A stretch of DNA of 64,000 nucleotides, from assembly GCF_025399195.1 (NCBI RefSeq), contig NW_026252094.1, positions 248,001-312,000 on the forward strand, in the 5' to 3' direction. A program made the position numbers and the translations under genes. Under the pieces are notes generated by a model that saw nothing but the letters and a program-made list of their open reading frames with translations, did not search any database and was not told the origin of the DNA. Every line of letters begins with the position of its first letter. Within the stretch, counting starts at the first letter, position 1. This document shows positions 62,413 through 64,000 of the stretch, in pieces. This DNA comes from Umbelopsis ramanniana AG (lineage: Eukaryota > Mucoromycota > Umbelopsidomycetes > Umbelopsidales > Umbelopsidaceae).

Positions 62413-63800
62413 CAGTGATATGCAGAGAGCGTAAGAAAGAAGTGAGATCTCAAGGAAAGCCGAAATACACCAGTGGGGTAAAACCGAACTTGGGAAGGAA
62501 TAAGTAAAAAAAGTATTCGCAATTTATGTTGCTTAAATACAAATGAGAGAAGCAATCAGGTAAAGTAATTTTCCCCTTCAACCTTAGCTTTGATCTGCTA
62601 CACACCAGAAACTCAGCTCCTCCAACCTGGCTGTTTCCCTTGAACTTTTTTTAACGTTAGACTTCAATTCAGAGCTGGTTTTTCGATGTAAAGGAAGCTG
62701 ATGACCTCGCTATAAATGGTCATTACTGGCCACGCTGAAGTAATCGGTTTTGCCGTGTAGCGATGAAGGGTGTGACACATAACCCTGGAGTCTGAGGCTG
62801 CAATGACAAGCTATGGTACTTGCGGGGTAGTCACTTATAAGCTTCATGTGGGTCATAAGTTGCTATAAAGGTGGTCTTCATTTCCTCGCTTCATGGCCAA
62901 TGACAAGAACGACTATGTCGGATCGGGGGAGCCTCAGGTGTACGGGTCCCGGATTTGTCGATTACGAAGTTACTCGCCATAAAAATCTCTTACGTTACCG
63001 ACCAAAATGGGTCATCATATTCTACTTTTAAGCTGCCAAGCGAATCACCGACAGTGAACGAACATTCCAGTATAAAGACGTGGTGACACAGTGGGGATAC
63101 CATACACACTGATGGAAAGAGGGGCATGACCATGCAAAGTGCCAAAAGTGAGGATCCAAACTGGGTGGTAGCAAGGTTTCTTATTCCCGTTTCTCAAACC
63201 GGAATCACCTGTGGATGCTTTAGATACTATTAACCGGCTACAGTCTTCCATTGGCTGCTTTTATCAACAGGTCCATGTCTTCAGCTTTGAATCCCCGGTT
63301 TTGCCAGGCGAAACAACAATGGTTTAGGAAAATGCGGCTACTGGGGGCCAAAATTCTCGCTGTGCCCATCCTTTTAAATTCAGCGCTAGCATGCTCGTGA
63401 GTGGATACTGAGGTCTACTCATAAAGAAAAATTCAAAGCTGTTGATTTTCTAGACATTCTGCAGGTTCCTTTGCATATTGTTTGTTGCATCATCACCACG
63501 TTTTCCTCCACCATTACTTATTTTAGCTTTAGTGAGTACCCACAACGCTCAATTTTTTCCTTTGTTTGCAATATACCGAAAGGGCGTTTAACGTTCCCAC
63601 AAGGCCATAGTATAGGTAAACAATAACGACCTTGTAGTTGAAAAACGGCAGGCTGAGTGATTGAACTTTTCGATTCTACGATTAGTAGACAAATCGAAGT
63701 GCCATCCGACCGCTGACTGGCTCAAATCACACGTCCAGGGAGCTACAGCCCATGTAGACAAAAGCGAACAACAAAAATTTTTGTAAAAGCGATTTACAGC
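62413..63800. other. Intergenic region upstream of the trehalase gene
   Basis: About 1.4 kb. It should contain the trehalase promoter. A 105-codon minus-strand frame at 63588-63905 has no domain and overlaps a better plus-strand candidate. No repeat or RNA gene is seen. Confidence 0.5.
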
Positions 63801-64000
63801 ATGGCGGGTAGTTCCAGGGTCGTCAGGCATGATCAGCTGGTGGTAAGCAAAATGCCTCTTGCTGACAGAATTGATTTTCGCCGCAGCCAGGCACACCTGA
63901 ACCATAAAATTTGGTCACAACAATTTCGCGTACTCAGAACCAGGTACTTCCTAGATGCCGCATTTATCTATATTAAGAGCAGCGAGCGGCCTGTGCATAG
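63801..64000 (+). CDS. Possible 5' end of a gene running off the right edge
   Basis: ATG at 63801 gives 14 codons (MAGSSRVVRHDQLV) ending at a GTAAGC donor at 63843. A 48-nt intron with a CTGAC branch-like site ends in GCCAG. The frame then stays open from 63891 to the window end (AHLNHKIWSQQFRVLRTR and onward, 36 codons). Phase and intron size fit the local pattern. I recognise no family, and the gene may also be chance. Confidence 0.35.
   Translation, partial: MAGSSRVVRHDQLVVSKMPLADRIDFRRSQAHLNHKIWSQQFRVLRTRYFLDAAFIYIKSSERPVH

Overview
The window is eukaryotic and reads as nuclear DNA of an early-diverging fungus, most likely Mucoromycota (Mucorales-like). Almost every gene is split by many short introns (about 50-130 nt, GTAAGT-type donors, CTAAC/CTAAT-like branch points). 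Intergenic DNA is AT-rich and the gene set is fungal: Atg26 sterol glucosyltransferase, a DEP-DEP-RGS protein of the Sst2/FlbA type, Siw14-like and Smy2/GIGYF-like proteins. I found no tRNA, rRNA, CRISPR array or intact transposon. Gene models were built by joining exons by hand. All multi-exon models for which I give a length add up to a whole number of codons.

Left part (1-17,410): a partial Asn/Gln/Ser-rich protein (-), cytosolic asparaginyl-tRNA synthetase (+), a repeat-rich protein with a C-terminal membrane anchor (+), proteasome subunit alpha-5 (-), a probable NELF-A homologue (-), an F-box/LRR protein (-), a TMEM41/VTT-domain membrane protein (-) and an STK16/Env7 kinase (+). Then comes a 2.8 kb gene-poor stretch (17,411-20,242) that may hold decayed or orphan coding pieces.

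Middle part (20,243-42,478): an ER-type DNAJB12-like J protein (-), an unrecognised protein (+), exosome cap subunit Rrp4 (+), Atg26 (+), a protein joining two cyclic-nucleotide-binding domains to an F-box and LRRs (-), CstF-50 (+), F-actin capping protein beta (+), a Siw14-family predicted pseudophosphatase (-) and an RGS protein (+).

Right part (42,771-64,000): a large membrane-anchored armadillo plus double-SPRY protein (-), phosphoglycerate kinase (-), Nse4 of the Smc5/6 complex (+), a GYF protein with a 4EHP-binding-like motif (+), Mo25/Hym1 (+), a UPF0390 small basic protein (-), a secreted GH37 trehalase (-) and a possible partial gene at the right edge (+).

The genes are ordinary housekeeping and signalling loci with no evident cluster. 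Several neighbours are divergent and share short promoters. The points most worth a second look are the NELF-A-like protein in a fungus, the CNB-CNB-F-box-LRR fusion, the TM-ARM-SPRY-SPRY protein, the Arg-to-Glu change in the phosphatase signature, the 4E-binding-like motif in the GYF protein, two start-codon-only first exons, and the frequent purine-rich 3' splice sites.
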